Origin: Bryobacteraceae bacterium
GTDB taxonomy: Bacteria; Acidobacteriota; Terriglobia; Bryobacterales; Bryobacteraceae
Length of the DNA: 64,000 bases
Direction of reading: 5' to 3'
Assembly (NCBI GenBank): GCA_041394945.1
Contig: JAWKHH010000003.1
Span: 1,302,001-1,366,000 of the forward strand
Numbering within the stretch: the first letter of the stretch is position 1; each line of letters opens with the position of its first letter. The notes under the pieces were generated by a model that was given only the letters and a program-made list of their open reading frames with translations, was not told the DNA's origin and ran no database searches. Positions 60,432 to 64,000 of this stretch are shown one piece after another. Both the position numbers and the translations under genes were made by a program.

Positions 60432-61703
60432 ATGAGTTCCCGCCTCCATCGTCCGGTCGTCGTGTCGCTCGAAGCACCGGCGAAGCCGGGCGCACGACGG
60501 AGTTCGGCGCGGGCCACCGCGGCCTTTTGCGCGCTTCTCGCGCTTGCCGCCTGCTCCGGCCCCTATTCGGGTTCCAACGTGGCCGCGAAGGAACAGCATC
60601 CGCCGATCCCGGTAACGCTTCGCCCGGCGGCCGTCACCTCGATCCCCGAGATCGTCACGGCCACCGGCGAACTGTTCGCCGAAGAGTTGACCACGGTTTC
60701 GGCGAAAGTTCCCGGCCGCGTCGAGCGGCTCCACGCCGACCTTGGTTCCGAGGTCCGGGCTGGGGACGTTCTCGCCGAGATCGACACCACCGACTACGAC
60801 TTCCGGCTCGGCCAGGCGCAGGCGCAGGTGGATCAGATCCGCGCCCGCCTTGGCATCTCCGGCCGCGCCGACGATCGCGTGACGCCGGAGGAAACCGCCA
60901 TCGTCCGGCAAGCGGCCGCCGCGCTCAAGGAGGCGCGCTTCATTCTCGACACCACGACGCGCCTGCAGCAGGACGGTGTGGTGTCACGCATCGACTTCGA
61001 AAAGGCGCAAGTGCGGGCGCAGGGCGCCGAGGCCGCCTACCAATCGGCGATTGAGGAAGTGGGGCAGCTTCGCGCCCAGTTGACGGAGCGCCGCGCACAG
61101 CTCGAACTGGCGCGCCAGCAGCGCGCCGATTGCACGGTCCGCGCGCCGTTCGGCGGCGGTGTCACGCGGCGCATCGCCTCGCTCGGCGAATACCTTCCGG
61201 TGAACGCGCCGATCCTGACGCTCGTGCGGCAGCATCCGCTCCGGCTGCGCCTGGAGGTGCCGGAGCGACTGGCGCCCAAGATCCGCCCGGGCCAACGGAT
61301 CGAGGTGAAACTCGAAAGCTCCGGGGAATCGCGCTCCGGGCGGGTGGTGCGGCTCTCGCCGGCGCTCGAATCGGCGAGCCGGTCGCTCGTGGTGGAAGGC
61401 GAGATCCCCAACGCCGACGGCCGCCTCCGGCCGGGCTCGTTCGCCGAGGCCACGATCGTTGTCGACCCCAACGCCCGCGGCATCGCGGTCCCCTTCTCGG
61501 CCCTGATCTCGTTTGCCGGCGTGGAGCGCGTTTTTTCAGTGGAGAACGGCGCGCTTTCCGAGCGTCTGGTGAAATCCGGACGCCGCCTGCCGGGCGAGAT
61601 GGTGGAGATTCTCGAAGGGCTCCGGAGCGGAGAGAACTTCGTCGTCAAAGCCAATGACCGCATGACCCACGGCCGCGCGGTGACGGTGGAACAGGGGCGG
61701 TAG
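60432..61703 (+). CDS. RND efflux periplasmic adaptor (lipoprotein)
   Basis: From the ATG at 60432 the product has 423 residues. It has a lipoprotein signal with lipobox LAAC (LLALAACSG, Cys near residue 40). The lipoyl region (VSAKVPGRVERLHADLGSEV, AGDVLAEIDTTDY) leads to an alpha-hairpin (about 115-215, QAQAQVDQIRARLGI ... RAQLTERRAQLELARQQ). Then come the closing lipoyl half (DCTVRAPFGGGVTRRIASLGEYL), a beta-barrel (RLRLEVPERLAPKIRPGQRIEV) and a membrane-proximal part (GIAVPFSALISFAGVERVFSVE). It should bridge the pump at 61710 to an outer-membrane channel, which is not in view. A GTG at 60408 is an alternative start. Confidence 0.92.
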   Translation: MSSRLHRPVVVSLEAPAKPGARRSSARATAAFCALLALAACSGPYSGSNVAAKEQHPPIPVTLRPAAVTSIPEIVTATGELFAEELTTVSAKVPGRVERLHADLGSEVRAGDVLAEIDTTDYDFRLGQAQAQVDQIRARLGISGRADDRVTPEETAIVRQAAAALKEARFILDTTTRLQQDGVVSRIDFEKAQVRAQGAEAAYQSAIEEVGQLRAQLTERRAQLELARQQRADCTVRAPFGGGVTRRIASLGEYLPVNAPILTLVRQHPLRLRLEVPERLAPKIRPGQRIEVKLESSGESRSGRVVRLSPALESASRSLVVEGEIPNADGRLRPGSFAEATIVVDPNARGIAVPFSALISFAGVERVFSVENGALSERLVKSGRRLPGEMVEILEGLRSGENFVVKANDRMTHGRAVTVEQGR

Positions 61704-61709
61704 CGGCCC

Positions 61710-64000
<2,291 letters not shown>

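Overview
The window is 64 kb of uniformly GC-rich chromosomal DNA, packed with genes on both strands. It looks like an acidobacterium near the Bryobacterales/Solibacter group. This is inferred from family content, not from a marker-gene tree: secreted proteins with the Solibacter-type C-terminal TIG-like domain (39298-40047, 43604-45778), several Gfo/Idh/MocA oxidoreductases (one Tat-exported), an arylsulfatase, a broken planctomycete-type cytochrome c gene, and TonB receptors with a carboxypeptidase-regulatory-like N-terminus. I saw no tRNA, rRNA, CRISPR array, transposase or phage gene.

Region by region. 1-5.7 kb: end of a Gfo/Idh/MocA gene, a FAD oxidoreductase, an ECF sigma cassette with two DUF4252-type secreted proteins, and a Tat-exported Gfo/Idh/MocA protein. 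5.7-11 kb: a leftward Gld-type ABC exporter operon (ATPase, permease, GldG-like, DUF4340) behind a good sigma-70 promoter, then fabI. 11-17 kb: S9 peptidase with a serine hydrolase, a sugar isomerase/oxidoreductase pair, and a frameshifted PSCyt1-type remnant. 17-26 kb: a secreted C39-like protein with a carbohydrate-binding-like tail, DUF1801, FAD_oxidored and sulfatase genes, rpoD, nrdR, and a UPF0104 membrane protein without a convincing start codon.

26-30 kb: a second ECF cassette (sigma, zinc-finger anti-sigma, zinc-ribbon membrane protein, small membrane protein, DUF4097 protein) closed by a terminator. 30-34.5 kb: an iron-uptake cassette (siderophore-type TonB receptor, PiuC-like dioxygenase, PepSY membrane protein) with a structured leader. 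34.6-41 kb: a leftward operon of TIG-like protein, TonB receptor and beta-helix protein, divergent from an OmpR/PhoB-type response regulator. Both promoters carry 11-bp-spaced direct repeats resembling Pho boxes, so the locus looks like a phosphate-starvation regulon with its regulator alongside.

41-53.4 kb: YprA/MrfA-type helicase, TIG-like secreted protein, rlmH, acyl-CoA dehydrogenase, a secreted protein, a radical SAM enzyme and a giant methyltransferase/coiled-coil/GT4/GT2/TIG-like fusion. 53.5-64 kb: an Lhr-type helicase, Tat-exported RidA, HlyD-like adaptor, CheX and CheY-like genes leftward, and an RND efflux adaptor plus inner-membrane pump rightward, the pump running off the window end.

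The points most worth following up are the paired Pho-box-like promoters with their TonB/beta-helix operon, the 1,340-residue glycosyltransferase fusion, the two ECF-sigma envelope cassettes, and the hairpin in the siderophore-receptor leader that reads as a terminator only on the opposite strand.
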